Shown piece after piece: positions 1 to 16,592 of a stretch of 64,000 nt of DNA (its first letter is position 1; every line of letters begins with the position of its first letter). The notes beneath the pieces were generated by a model, which ran no database searches, had not been told where the DNA came from, and saw only the letters and a program-made list of their open reading frames with translations. The DNA lies in assembly GCA_012861695.1 (NCBI GenBank), contig JAAOOA010000026.1, positions 21,880,001-21,944,000 of the forward strand, read 5' to 3'. Source of the stretch: Trematomus loennbergii. Lineage: Eukaryota > Chordata > Actinopteri > Perciformes > Nototheniidae. A program made the translations under genes and the position numbers.

Positions 1-1252
1 CTTTTCCTGCTCTGTGGATCTTTATCTCTCTTTTTCTTCTTTGTAGTATAGAATTGATACTGTATTTGAAAAGTAATAGACATAGACATAAATCCTTTAC
101 AAAATAGTAAATAAGAAAGCATCATAGGCGGTATTTTGAATTGTTGTTGGTGACAAACATTTAATTTGAATTTAAGGTGTGAAACTAAACTTAGTTGTTT
201 ATACATGAAACCACAGCTGTATGTTTGAGACCTGAAACTTGATTCATACTTTTATTTAAGTGTTGGCAATGTAAAAGAGGTCGCTAGTATAACCCTGCAA
301 ATAATTATCACCTAGATATCAATGTTCTGGCAGACACAGAGTTAGCTGGTAACAAAGTAAAACATTTAGCATTTAAAAAGCTAACTATTTCCTTGAGGGG
401 TAGGTGGAGACCAAAAACAGGAGATTGAATGTGATGTGTGGTTTATAGATAATGGTTATTGTATAAATGCAAACTTGTGCTTTTTGGACCTCTGTGAATA
501 CAGTCCTTGTTTACCTGTTGTAGTGCGCATCGATGTATTGCTTGGATCCCCCCACCCCCCAACAGAGTTTGTTGCTCACACAGACACCTTTAATCTGATC
601 GCACGCTCTCGGGTCGTCATGGAAACAGGAAACGGATTCTGTAATCTGTAATCCATCAGCATCTTCATGATCAGTTTCTCAGAAATGCAGTTCAGGGAAG
701 TGAACTAAAGTTTAATATATATTGTTAAATCCTCTTTAATGTAGCGATTTGATAAAGGCAGTGGAAAAACTGAAAATCTAAATGTCCAAACAATTTTTCC
801 TTCTATAGATCTATACTACTGCGTGGCAGGAACACAATTAATGATCACACAGATGATTGTGTCAGCGGAAACAGGGAGGAACTGGACGGCAGCATGATCC
901 ACCAAAAACATGGCCGACAGAAAAACCTTATCAAGTGAAAGAGACTCACTGTAGCGGACTTCACATACCGTTTTTTTTGTTGTTGTCTGAAACAAGTTTG
1001 ATTCCTGAGATGTCACACCTTGAATCAAGCTTACCTATCATTTTTAGTCTATGAGGTTTACAAAACCACTCCATAGTCCCAACCAAGACTGTTTCACCTT
1101 TGCCTGTTTTTACGCTGGACTCTGGTTTAACCTATCCTTTACTTAGCCTGCCTGGATTTTTGTATCCTTGTTATACTTTAGTAAGTAAAGACTTCGTTTT
1201 TTTTTAATTCTGTGTCTTTCCCCTCTCTCTGTTTATCTTCTGTCCTCTCCAG
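1..1252. other. Gene-free left flank, possible retrotransposon tail
   Basis: No coding exon or signal-peptide exon could be recognised here, although the SRCR pseudogene that follows should be preceded by one. The stretch around 1085-1210 resembles a retroelement 3' or LTR end: it has short pyrimidine-rich blocks, then a GTAAGTAAAGACTTCG segment and a T-run. The assignment is a guess from general look only. Confidence 0.3.
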
Positions 1253-1567
1253 ACTCTGTCAGGCTGCTGGATGGGACTAGTCTGTGCTCAGGCAGACTGG
1301 AGGTGAAGTCTGACGAGTCTAACCCATCGTGGTCTTCAGTGTGTGAGGCTGACTTTGACTAGCAGGATGCAGAGGTCGTATGCAGGGAGCTTGACTGTGG
1401 GGCTCCTTCAGTCCTCCAGGGGGCGCCCTAAGGAGAAAAGGAGGCTCCAATGTCGACCAAAGAGTTCCAGTGTGGAGGCCATGAGTCTGCTCTCCTGGAC
1501 TGTAGAAGCTCAGGCTCAGACAGAAACACCTACTCACCTGGCAGAGCTGTTAGCCTCACCTGCTCAG
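1253..1567 (+). pseudogene. SRCR domain 1 exon, two in-frame stops
   Basis: This 315-bp exon has the classic single-exon SRCR size. It opens with a D-S-V-R-L-L-D-G type start (first base of the codon supplied by the previous exon) and includes C-R-E-L-D-C-G, F-Q-C-G-G-H-E and a final L-T-C-S before the donor at 1568. TAG at 1360-1362 falls where the family normally has tryptophan (context D-F-D-stop-Q-D-A-E). TAA at 1429-1431 follows G-A-P. Both stops are in the frame that otherwise aligns along the whole exon. Confidence 0.85.
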
Positions 1568-1660
1568 GTAGAAGAGGGGCTGCAGCTGTGATTTGGTTCA
1601 TTTCTGTTTTCATGAAACTTATTATATTCTTTCTCTGATGACTCTCTTGTTTCTGTTCAG

Positions 1661-1939
1661 AGTCCGTCAGGTTGGTAGGAGCAGACAGTCGCTGTGCAGG
1701 AACACTGGAGGTGAAACATCAGTCAGACTGGAGACCAGTGGTTCCCTTGACCCAGAGGACAGCAGATGCTGCCTGCAGAGAGCTCGACTGTGGCTCTGCT
1801 GTTTCTGTAGGACGGAGAGAGGAGTCCTCAGTCAGATCTGTGTGGAAAATCTGATCTGACTGTCTTCAGTCGGGATCTTCTCTGAGGGAGTGTTCAACAC
1901 CAAGTGATTCTAACTACTTCATGAATCTCACCTGCTCAG
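1661..1939 (+). pseudogene. SRCR domain 2 exon, one in-frame stop
   Basis: The acceptor ends at 1660 and the donor GTAAGC starts at 1940. The frame reads E-S-V-R-L-V-G, then C-A-G-T-L-E-V, W-R-P-V, A-C-R-E-L-D-C-G, L-R-E-C and a closing L-T-C-S, all SRCR hallmarks. TGA at 1852-1854 sits in the W-K-I-x-S-D-C segment, where relatives usually have serine, a single-base change from TCA. At 279 bp it is slightly shorter than the first SRCR exon. Confidence 0.85.
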
Positions 1940-2101
1940 GTAAGCCCATCTGTGACATCATCTATGAAATCATGTCCTCAGTCTTTTTGTTAGTCAGCAT
2001 CCTGACATCACATCCTTTTTTGTTGAAGGTGAATGTGCCCTCTATTTGTTGATAGATCTGCTGTTTCAGCCTAACATCTCTCTGTCCTCCTCCATGGACA
2101 G

Positions 2102-2381
2102 GGTCTCCGAGCCGCCAGCAGCAGGGGTTCCAGATGATCAGAGGCTCCACCTTCACTATCAGTTGCTCCATCCAGCCTCAGTACCCAGGAGGCTCCTTCC
2201 AGCTCAACTTCACCTCCTCCAGCTTAGCCCACAACTACAACTCAAAGCCAGCTGTCAATCACTCTGCCCACTTCCTGTTTCCTTCTGTAGAGCCAAGGAA
2301 GCTACAGCTGTGTTTATCACGTCTCTGCTTTTTCTCAGGACTTCTCCTCTGAGAGCCGTCTGCTCTCCGTCATTGTCACAG
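2102..2381 (+). pseudogene. Ig-like domain exon with frameshift
   Basis: The acceptor ends at 2101 and the donor GTAAGA begins at 2382. The first part reads through F-Q-M-I-R-G-S-T-F-T-I-S-C-S-I, with the B-strand cysteine, and two N-linked sequons. From about 2292 the Ig F-strand motif G-S-Y-S-C-V-Y-H-V appears in a different frame and continues to the donor as S-E-S-R-L-L-S-V-I-V-T. The two halves therefore need an out-of-frame insertion or deletion near 2288-2300 to be joined. This is the only visible lesion in the exon. Confidence 0.8.
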
Positions 2382-2531
2382 GTAAGATGTTACAGTTTAC
2401 TGTAAGACAATGCATGATGCTCACCAGGATAACGCTGGAGAGGACTGAGGATGTATGTTTAGGTGTCATGTCTCTACAGTGTGTGTTTGCTATTGGACTC
2501 TTGATGTGATGCTGTCCATGTGTTTGATCAG

Positions 2532-2614
2532 ATCCAGCACCTTTTATCATCCGAGCGGTCGTCCTGCCGCTGACTCTGCTGCTGGTGACCGTCGGCCTGT
2601 ACTCCTACTGTAAG
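2532..2614 (+). pseudogene. Transmembrane exon (intact)
   Basis: The exon lies between an AG at 2530-2531 and a GTACTG donor at 2615. It encodes D-P-A-P-F-I-I-R followed by about 18 hydrophobic residues rich in V and L and a short Y-S-Y-C-K stop-transfer end. Phase 1 in and phase 0 out match the neighbouring exons. It is the only exon of the pseudogene without an obvious lesion. Confidence 0.75.
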
Positions 2615-2732
2615 GTACTGAGACATGTCTTGTTTACACCGCTGACTGAATGAACACTGCAGTCTGTCTTTATTGAACTGAAGTGTAGAGTGATGCAGGA
2701 AGTCACATCTGTGTGCTGTCATGTCTCTCCAG

Positions 2733-2837
2733 GCCACCAGGGGGCGGAGATCGGGCCGATAGGAGGACATTGAGCTGGATTTGTATAACCTGGGTGTTCC
2801 CGCAGTTGAAGAGAAAGGAGTTCAGGGAGCAAAGTAG
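2733..2837 (+). pseudogene. Cytoplasmic tail exon with in-frame stop
   Basis: After the AG at 2731-2732 the frame reads A-T-R-G-R-R-S-G-R and hits TAG at 2760-2762. It then continues in the same frame as E-D-I-E-L-D-L-Y-N-L-G-V-P-A, the tail style of fish SRCR receptors, to a natural-looking TAG at 2835-2837. The first stop removes the acidic and tyrosine-containing part of the tail. Confidence 0.75.
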
Positions 2838-9911
<7,074 letters not shown>

Positions 9912-10229
9912 TTACGGCCCGTCCACACGGCGGCGTGCGTTGAAGCTTCAACGCTTCTGCCCATTCACTTTGAATGGGGTGACGTCACGCTTTGCCGAAC
10001 TGCATTGTGGTTCTGTCGCTTCGCGTTGCTCGCTTCGAAAGTTGAGCAATGTTCAACTTTTGAAGCTTCGACGGAAGCGTCAGCCAATCAAATCATATGC
10101 CAGTACAAGCTCTAGCCAATCAAACCACGTGCTTGTGTGTCCGGGGCGGGAGATTCATGTGATTGGTTGTTGGTCGAGTTTCACACGGCGGCAAGCTTCA
10201 ACGCACGCGCCCGTGTGGACGCTGCGTTA
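9912..10229 (+). mobile_element. CpG-rich non-autonomous DNA transposon, copy 1
   Basis: The element is about 312 bp and flanked by TTA on both sides (9912-9914, 10227-10229). Its inverted ends share the core CGTCCACACGG, GCGTGCGTTGAAGCTT and their complements. A second copy lies inverted at 46420-46750 with the same internal order: CATTCACTTTGAATGGGG, CAACTTTTGAAGC, two CCAATCAAA boxes and CCGGGGCGGGAGATTCATG. A TTA target duplication would fit PIF/Harbinger, but the second copy does not repeat it exactly, so the superfamily is tentative. There is no coding capacity. Confidence 0.75.
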
Positions 10230-10931
10230 GTGTTTTAGTATTTCACGTGCCCAATTTGTATTGTATTTTACTATATGAATCCGTACTGTATAACATGTCA
10301 AATGAGTGCAGGCCTTGTTGGACGTGGCTGAAAATCAATTAGGGCAAATTATATGTGTGTGGTTTGTGTGTGTGGTTGTGTGTGTATGTCTGGTCTGTCA
10401 GCTTCTCCAAACGTGGCGTCACATAGTTAAACATCAGTTGTTTTCTAGTAAAGGCAAATGAAATGATCTGAGGCCATTACCATTGTTCTGCTTCACTTAT
10501 AAAATGGTTTGCACCAAAGTTATGTTGGGTACGTCGTAAAGAAGCGTATATTCCCAGAGATGTTTTCTACCCACAGAAAGTCCCCAAAGCCTTTGTTCTT
10601 CTCCTCAAAGAATTCCTGAGCTCATGTGCTTTACTGCTTTCCTTTCCCACACGTCATATGATGTTATTTTCCTTTAAAGACCACACTGACATTGCTTTAC
10701 ATAATGGTTGGAAATACTGACAAAGATGAGAAGATATTTGTTATTGCGTTACCAGTAGATGAAGGGGTAATTTGAAACATTAAAACACAATGGTGGGTTA
10801 ATGGTCTCATTGGTCTTGGATGGAAATATTTGACTTGTGTGGTTATTTTGCTTCATGTCTTCGTTTTAAATATTATTCTTTTATTTTTCCCTGTTGCACA
10901 AGTATCATTAAGTTGAGTTCAGTTACATTTA
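10230..10931. other. Non-coding spacer
   Basis: Ordinary AT-rich sequence with a short GTGTGTG-rich patch near 10350-10390. No gene or recognised repeat was found. Confidence 0.4.
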
Positions 10932-11060
10932 GACAAGGCAAGGCAAGTTTATTTACATAGCACCTTTCAACACAAGGCAATTCAAAGTGCTTTACAAAAA
11001 TGAAAGACATTAAGAGCATTAAGAAACATATGATAAAATGGCATTTAAAAACACTCATTA
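10932..11060 (+). mobile_element. Fish SINE-like or LINE-tail repeat fragment
   Basis: The segment contains AAGGCAAGGCAAGTTTATTT, then ACATAGCACCTTTCAACA and ATTCAAAGTGCTTTACA, a word order seen in a very common interspersed repeat of fish genomes. Only the 3' part appears to be present. Exact boundaries and family name are not certain. Confidence 0.6.
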
Positions 11061-11070
11061 ATGTCATTTT

Positions 11071-11195
11071 TTAAGGTGGTCGACAGAGGCAAACACGTAA
11101 CAATGGCCCAAAACAAACGCACTGCAGTTTCCAAAATCAATGCCAATAAAAAACCACCCATGCACCAAAACACATGCGAATCAAGCACGTTTACA
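11071..11195. mobile_element. Partial copy of the GGTGGCCGACAG inverted-end element
   Basis: The sequence begins TTAAGGTGGTCGACAGAGGC and continues through CCAAAACACATGCGAA. It matches the ends of the element at 37922-38612. Only one end can be found, so it is a truncated or strongly diverged copy. Confidence 0.5.
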
Positions 11196-12015
11196 TGTTT
11201 TTAAATATTTGACGTGTATCAGTGCATCAAAAACATGACTATAATCGAAAAAAGGAGTGAATGATACGCAAAATGTATCCAATAAAATAAAAAGACCTTG
11301 GTTATGGTTATTTAAATATCTGAGTATTGATTAACAGAATGAAATTATTCTTACTTTTATTTATCTGCAAATATCAATCATTACATTTGAATAACACTCA
11401 ATAACAGCGAAGAACACACAAAATACTTTTTAAAGAGATGCTTTTACTCGTGTTGATCACAATGTGGCACACTACGTAGTATACTATCAAGACACACAAC
11501 ATAACTGAGGAAACAATTTGTTAGAAATATGAAACATTAGTTAAATCTAAGACCATTAAATCCAACAATTATCATCGCAGCCATTTTGTACCCTTCCCCA
11601 TAAATGTATTACAAAATGACTCATTCTGAATATCCTAACATCACGAATCCCATGTATTTAACTGCTATTGCAATCTCATTAATTACAAATCAACTGATCC
11701 TATTATCTTTCTCACCCGAAAAACAATTTGAGACCATTTCTAAGGAAAATAACAATATCTCATGCATGCACATTAAATAGAACAACACACATTGTCTGTC
11801 ACAATATTTAATGATTTTGTCTCTCGCATTTGCAAAAATCATTAGTGGTTTTATTTGCCCGCTGTGCCGAGGTGTTAGCAGGCGCGCTAATATCAGCAGT
11901 GAGTATGCAAAAGCATGCTCTCTATCAGTCTTTGAACAGTGTGTTGTCTCTGCTCACACCACCAGCTGAGAAGCACATCCTCTGTCAGCATCAATTCCCA
12001 GTCTGATGAACTTAA

Positions 12016-12020
<5 letters not shown>
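11196..12020. other. Non-coding spacer
   Basis: AT-rich sequence without recognised repeat ends or exons. Nothing further was seen. Confidence 0.4.
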
Positions 12021-12070
<50 letters not shown>

Positions 12071-12096
12071 TGTGTTGTGTGTGTGTGGTGTGTGTG

Positions 12097-12156
<60 letters not shown>

Positions 12157-12182
12157 TGGTGTGTTTGTGTTTGTGTGTGTGC
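12021..12182. repeat. (GT)n microsatellite with GGT/TTG interruptions
   Basis: A roughly 160-bp GT repeat is broken by several GTGG and GTTG units, which suggests an older or more mutated tract than the one at 4023. It ends in a TGTTTGTGTTTGTG transition. Confidence 0.95.
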
Positions 12183-12493
12183 GTGCCTTTGTTTGTCATT
12201 AGGCCTTGGTTGACAACTCAATATATTTGCTCCGGTTGACATCTCTGTTGATGGGCCCTGAGGTGATCATGTGATGTTGTTTTAGTATGTGTGTGTGCTT
12301 TTGTAGTTCAACATCATTCACCCACCCCCCTTAGTCTGCTTTGTTGTTACTTTTTTCTGGGTTAAATTAATTAGAGAGACACATTTCAACTGGAACTTCT
12401 TTTACTAGAAGTATTACGGGATTCAGTCACTTTATATGTTCACGTTCCTTATAATGCTGCCTCTTCTATATTACATTAAAATACATTACATAT
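12183..12493. other. Non-coding spacer
   Basis: No gene or recognised repeat. Confidence 0.4.
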
Positions 12494-12690
12494 CATTTAG
12501 CTGACACTTTCATCCAAAAGCGACTTACAATAAGTGCAAAAACCATAAAGAATCGAACTCCGAACAACAAGGAAAGTGCAGATATATGGATTTCAAGCAA
12601 GATCATACCATATACTGTAGTGCTGGTGAATTAGTTACAAGGCCTAAATTAACTCAACAAGTGCTTAAGTTTAAAATGAATGTAGCACTA
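12494..12690 (+). mobile_element. Interspersed fish repeat (CATTTAGCTGACRCTTT family)
   Basis: The sequence starts with CATTTAGCTGACACTTTCAT followed by CCAAAAGCGACTTACAATAA. This is the signature of a small repeat scattered through teleost genomes, usually classed with SINE-like or non-autonomous elements. The remaining 150 bp fit the usual continuation, but the 3' limit is approximate. Confidence 0.6.
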
Positions 12691-13329
12691 ACAGATTAGA
12701 CACAGTTAAACAACAGTAAAACAAACCTTAAAGCAGAATAGCAAATTCCTATGTAGTCAAGATGTCTGACTTCTTCAAGGTACAACATGCACACATAAAT
12801 GATCATTCTTACTATGTACGTGTACTTATCTGATTTTAATATTGTATTTTCTTTTTTATCTGCACTGTCCCTTTTGGTCTTTTTTTTGCAGGAGGACAAT
12901 TTAAGGATTGCTGATTCTGAAGAAAAGCTCATTCAAAATCACATTTACATCTGTAATAAATACAGATCTAACCCATTAAACAGTTGTATTTGTTCATTTT
13001 ATTTAATTATGTTTCATGCCATAATTATTTTCTTCGCGCTTTAAAAAATAAAGAAAATCTTATAAAAAATATCATATATAGTACCTAAACAAATGTTTTT
13101 TGTTTTAATACTAAGTAATAGGGTTGTCTGTGAAAACATACAGTATTAAGGTGGGGGGTATTCACTTCTCAGGCTTAGATGCAATTAGATTCAAACATCC
13201 CATTTAAGTTTGTGAAATAAACTCACTTAATTTGCATTGCAGCAATTAATCCGCACCCTCTGTAGTTACAAGCAAGAAAGTCCCTGTCTTATTGTTTGTT
13301 TTTTATATATATTTGTTTTTTAATGCCAT
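12691..13329. other. Non-coding spacer
   Basis: Very AT-rich sequence with no supported exon. A pyrimidine tract followed by CAG near 12880-12890 looks like a splice acceptor, but no exon follows it convincingly. Confidence 0.35.
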
Positions 13330-13430
13330 TACTCCTGTAAGTGATCTTTTTTATTGGAGGGATGAGTCTGTTTTAATGTGCTGGAGCCAAATTTCCCAAG
13401 TGGGACAATAAAGACTGGAATGAAGTAGAT
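13330..13430 (+). mobile_element. Retrotransposon 3' tail fragment
   Basis: The segment ends in AATTTCCCAAGTGGGACAAT followed by AAAGACTGGAATGAAG. This is the form of the 3' end of fish non-LTR elements, where a 'fail to see a difference from background' TTCCCCAGTGGGAC word precedes an AATAAAG tail. No coding part remains. Confidence 0.45.
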
Positions 13431-13912
13431 TTTACAAGCTGGTATGTTTTTTATGTACAATCTTAATTGCAAAACAACCATAGTTGTAAAATAAAAGTAG
13501 TGGAGCAAAAAGTTTAATACCGGAGATGACTGTACTTTTTGGTTTACTTGTGAGAGGTTTTAACTATTTAATTTGTAGTGCATGGTTCTAGTATATTTTA
13601 GTTTTAAAACAAACCTATTTGAGAACTAATCTGTCTTTGAGTCCTTCAAACTGAATGCATGACTAATCCCCTTCAACAGCTTAAACATCTTTGACCTATA
13701 CACAATTCAGGGAGGTAAAAAAGTGACCAATGGCATGCCAGGAGGGGAGGATCGCTCTCTGGCCACAAAATGTTTCTACCTTGGATTTATCAAAACAACT
13801 GGACATAGCATTGGAGACGGGGCGCTGTTCATCCCTTTGAGAGTAGTTCAGGGGCGCATGAAGCCAAAAATGGCCAGACTCTCAAAAACAAATTACCCAG
13901 ATCATCCTTTAC

Positions 13913-14412
13913 TTAAAGTGGACCTATCATGCTATATTTTAATAATATAGTGTAGGACCATACCTACAGTATATAAGGCATATTTATACTTTTAATTTTT
14001 CAAAATACCAAACAGATCATGCATTTTAGCCATGCCTCATTTTGCTCAATTTGCACTTTTTTAGCCCTGTTTTTGCAAGGGCAGATTATGTGAGAACAGC
14101 ACCACCTACAGGCCTGGCATATGTACTACAGCGTCTCCAGCGCTTTCGAACGGCAATGGCTGTGGCTGTCTCCTCCTGATTGGTGGAGTTGGCCCAATAG
14201 CCGTAGCGCCACCGTCCTGACGTCAGGACAGTGTTCAAATCCGGATCAGTTTTTATCAGATCCGTTGCAGCCCTTTTTTAGAGATTTGGGTATGGAGGAA
14301 AATAGAGAGGGTTGTGTTTTCTGACACTTGGTGAGTTCCCTGGAACACCGGGGACACATATTCATGTATAAAAGACGTACAAAAGTGCATTTTGCATGAT
14401 AGGTCCCTTTAA
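13913..14412 (+). mobile_element. piggyBac-like MITE, copy 1 (short core)
   Basis: The element is 500 bp with TTAA at both borders. The inverted ends begin TTAAAGTGGACCTATCATGC on the left and end GCATGATAGGTCCCTTTAA on the right. TTAA at each end of all copies in the window suggests the TTAA target preference of the piggyBac superfamily. The core carries a CCAAT-type GATTGG (14178), a perfect CRE palindrome TGACGTCA (14218-14225) and TATAAAAG (14367-14374). It has no coding capacity. The core matches the copies at 31000, 33912 and 43357. Confidence 0.85.
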
Positions 14413-14639
14413 AATACATTAAGCTGAATTAAAGACCTGGCTTTCCCAATGTAAGTCAATGGGGAAAAGTATTTTAGGCCCGATGGCATTGCGTGACTTA
14501 AACAGAAATTGTAAAACCACTGTTTGGCCACTACAGAAATGTGCTTCAAAGCCATGCACTCTTCCTGGGGGCTGTGTTCTAGATAAGAGCTCAAATGAGA
14601 GCAAAAACTACAAAAGCACAACCGGGAATCAAGGGACAG

Positions 14640-14870
14640 GAGAAAGTCCAGTGAAAAGACAATGAAACTCAGAAACACTTACTAGTACGTTTGTTTTGTT
14701 CACAGGTATGATATCACCAGGTGTCGGAGATGACCCGGGCAAAATGTAAAGACATGGAGGCAATGAGGGCTGCAACACATGGACAGCCGGTGTTTGGACA
14801 GTCATTCCCCCTCCTTCTTGGACTCCTAGATCTCTTCCTTTTACTTTCCTCTAACCCTAACCCTACTGTA
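14640..14870 (+). repeat. Diverged direct repeat, unit A
   Basis: The part 14756-14866 aligns with 16498-16590. Shared words are GGAGGCAA-GAGGGCT, GGTGTTTGGAC, CCCTCCT and CTCTAACCCTAACCC, and a GTTTGTTTTGT word lies upstream in both. The units are about 1.7 kb apart in the same orientation and clearly diverged. Identity is unknown; they may be remnants of an old interspersed element. Confidence 0.55.
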
Positions 14871-15869
14871 CAGGACCTTGGTTTAGCCTCTGTTCCATCT
14901 GTTGGATACATTTGGTTCCTTACTGTGATGGGCTTTGGTTTTAACTTACCATTTTACCTGCTTGTAGATTTGTTTTATGGTATTTTAAGTTTAAAGCATG
15001 CATATGTACTCCTTTATATAACTGTTGTGTTTTGTCTTGGATATGCATACTGCTCTTCCCACAATTTTAAAAGAATATAAAACTAAACTAGACTCCTTGA
15101 CCTAGGTTATCTGAGTTGTACATTCCCCATCTATTTTTTGAAGATTCTTGAGTAAATGAAATCGCCCCGTCGATCACGTCCTGGACAATCATATCTGAAG
15201 TTTAGAGAACAAGTATAGAGTAGCATAAACATTATTTTTGTCTCTTGTCCTGTCTTGCTTCATAAAGACAAACTCACTTTGTTTAAAGGAGCGTAATAAT
15301 CAAGTTTGACTCAGCTTGACTCTCATCACTGTCTTCCACTCTCAGCTCCATTTATTTGATCAAATCAAAGCAGAAACATTAATAAATTCCAAGGGAAGGT
15401 TTATTTTACAAACCCTGTTCCCTGTTGCTTGCTTATTTTCAGTAACTCAATCTTTGCGTTTACATTCTTTGTATTATTTGGATGTGAACAGCACTGTTCG
15501 GCCTGATCTTCACCTTTGCAGATTCTGCAGTTACACCCCTGAGCCTTGTGGTGACATCATTTAGAAAAATCCCAACTTGCTTTCCAAATAAGCGTAAAAG
15601 TCCACAACACACAAGCAGGGCCTCAGATGTCATGCTGTACCTCAACGGACCTGAAGAGTCATAAGTCTTGGAAACATTCTCCAAAAGGTCAAAAAAGTTC
15701 TTATTTTCTTGACTGTGTTTCATTTTGAGTGGGTTACAAAGAGCAAATCATCCTCCAAGCTGGTGTTTTTTCATTATTCTATCTTGAAATGTGATCAGAG
15801 CATCTTTCAGACTAGTTTTCTGCCCCGTAACTTTATTGTTTTTGTTCAACCTCACCTCATAGTGTTGCT
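14871..15869. other. Non-coding spacer
   Basis: No exon with splice support and no recognised transposon ends. Confidence 0.35.
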
Positions 15870-16035
15870 TCAGTTGTAGCTGTATATATATACATATTTG
15901 CACACATATTTTCATATTTTATATACATTTGTTTTTATATTCGGGATTGTGGGACACAGTATTTCGATCTCTCTGTCTGTACACACAAACTGGAAGATTG
16001 ATAATAAAGTTGACTTTGACTTTTGACTTTGAGCT
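15870..16035 (+). mobile_element. Retrotransposon 3' tail with (TTTGAC)n end
   Basis: The sequence runs through a TCTCTGTCTGTACACAC word and GATAATAAAGTTGACTTTGA, then repeats TTTTGACTTTGAG. A polyadenylation-like AATAAA followed by a simple TTTGAC tail is the usual 3' end of a fish LINE or a SINE that shares it. Orientation is plus and the 5' limit is approximate. Confidence 0.6.
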
Positions 16036-16429
16036 TCTCCATGAGAAAAATCTTTAAAAAGTAATACGGTACACAAAATGACCAAGAACGAACAGCAGGA
16101 AGACATAATTAGCATCTAGCTGCTAACTTAAGCTAACATTTTGAATCGGAAGAGACAGACATTTCCCGCAGGACTCACTAGAAAACCAAAAAATAAATAA
16201 AAGCACTGTGAATTATCTCAAAAGCAATGGAAAACCCCCGGGTCTGAAAAGTGAAGCCAGTGTAGAAGTGCATTATATCTGCAAGGGGCAACTCCACTGT
16301 TTTTTGAACAAAGTTTGTACAGAAGTTTATAAGACTTGCTTACTTACCCTTACTTTCACCTGACCTCAGCAAAAGGATGAGTACAGGATGGAGCTGAGGA
16401 GCCACGCTATGCAAGCCAGCAGTTTAAGG

Positions 16430-16592
16430 TAAGGTGGTCAGACACTGTTGCAAGTAAGTTTGTTTTGTGCCAAGATAAATAGGACCTGGGGAGAATTTGA
16501 GGAGGCAACGAGGGCTTTAACATGTGACAATGGCTGGTGTTTGGACTATCACACCCTCCTCCTCCATTCCTTTTTCTTACCTCTAACCCTAA
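16430..16592 (+). repeat. Diverged direct repeat, unit B
   Basis: This is the partner of the unit at 14640-14870. It shares the GTTTGTTTTGT word, the GGAGGCAACGAGGGCT block, GGTGTTTGGAC and the terminal CTCTAACCCTAACCCC. The two CCCTAA units at the end look telomere-like but are part of this shared repeat. Confidence 0.55.

Larger units (their letters stand above)
1253..2837 (+). pseudogene. SRCR-SRCR-Ig-TM receptor pseudogene (fish group B SRCR family)
   Basis: Five consecutive exons with consensus AG/GT borders encode, in order, two scavenger-receptor-cysteine-rich domains, an Ig-like domain, a transmembrane helix and a short tail. Intact fish relatives are type I membrane proteins of the CD5/CD6/CD163-like group B family, presumed pattern-recognition or immune receptors. 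Exon phases match the family: phase 1 between the extracellular domains, phase 0 before the tail. The disabling changes are TAG at 1360 and TAA at 1429 in the first SRCR exon, TGA at 1852 in the second, an out-of-frame indel near 2290 in the Ig exon, and TAG at 2760 in the tail. Only the membrane exon is clean. No signal-peptide exon is visible upstream. The many separate lesions make assembly error unlikely and argue for an old, non-functional copy. Family assignment is from recognition of the domain pattern; the exact paralogue is unknown. Confidence 0.85.

Noticed and set aside
9940..10230. 96-residue frame
   Set aside because: It lies in the CpG-rich MITE, and a related frame in the second copy is broken. 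It is repeat-derived.
11939..12242. Val/Cys- and His/Thr-rich frames on both strands
   Set aside because: They are products of the (GT)n microsatellite.
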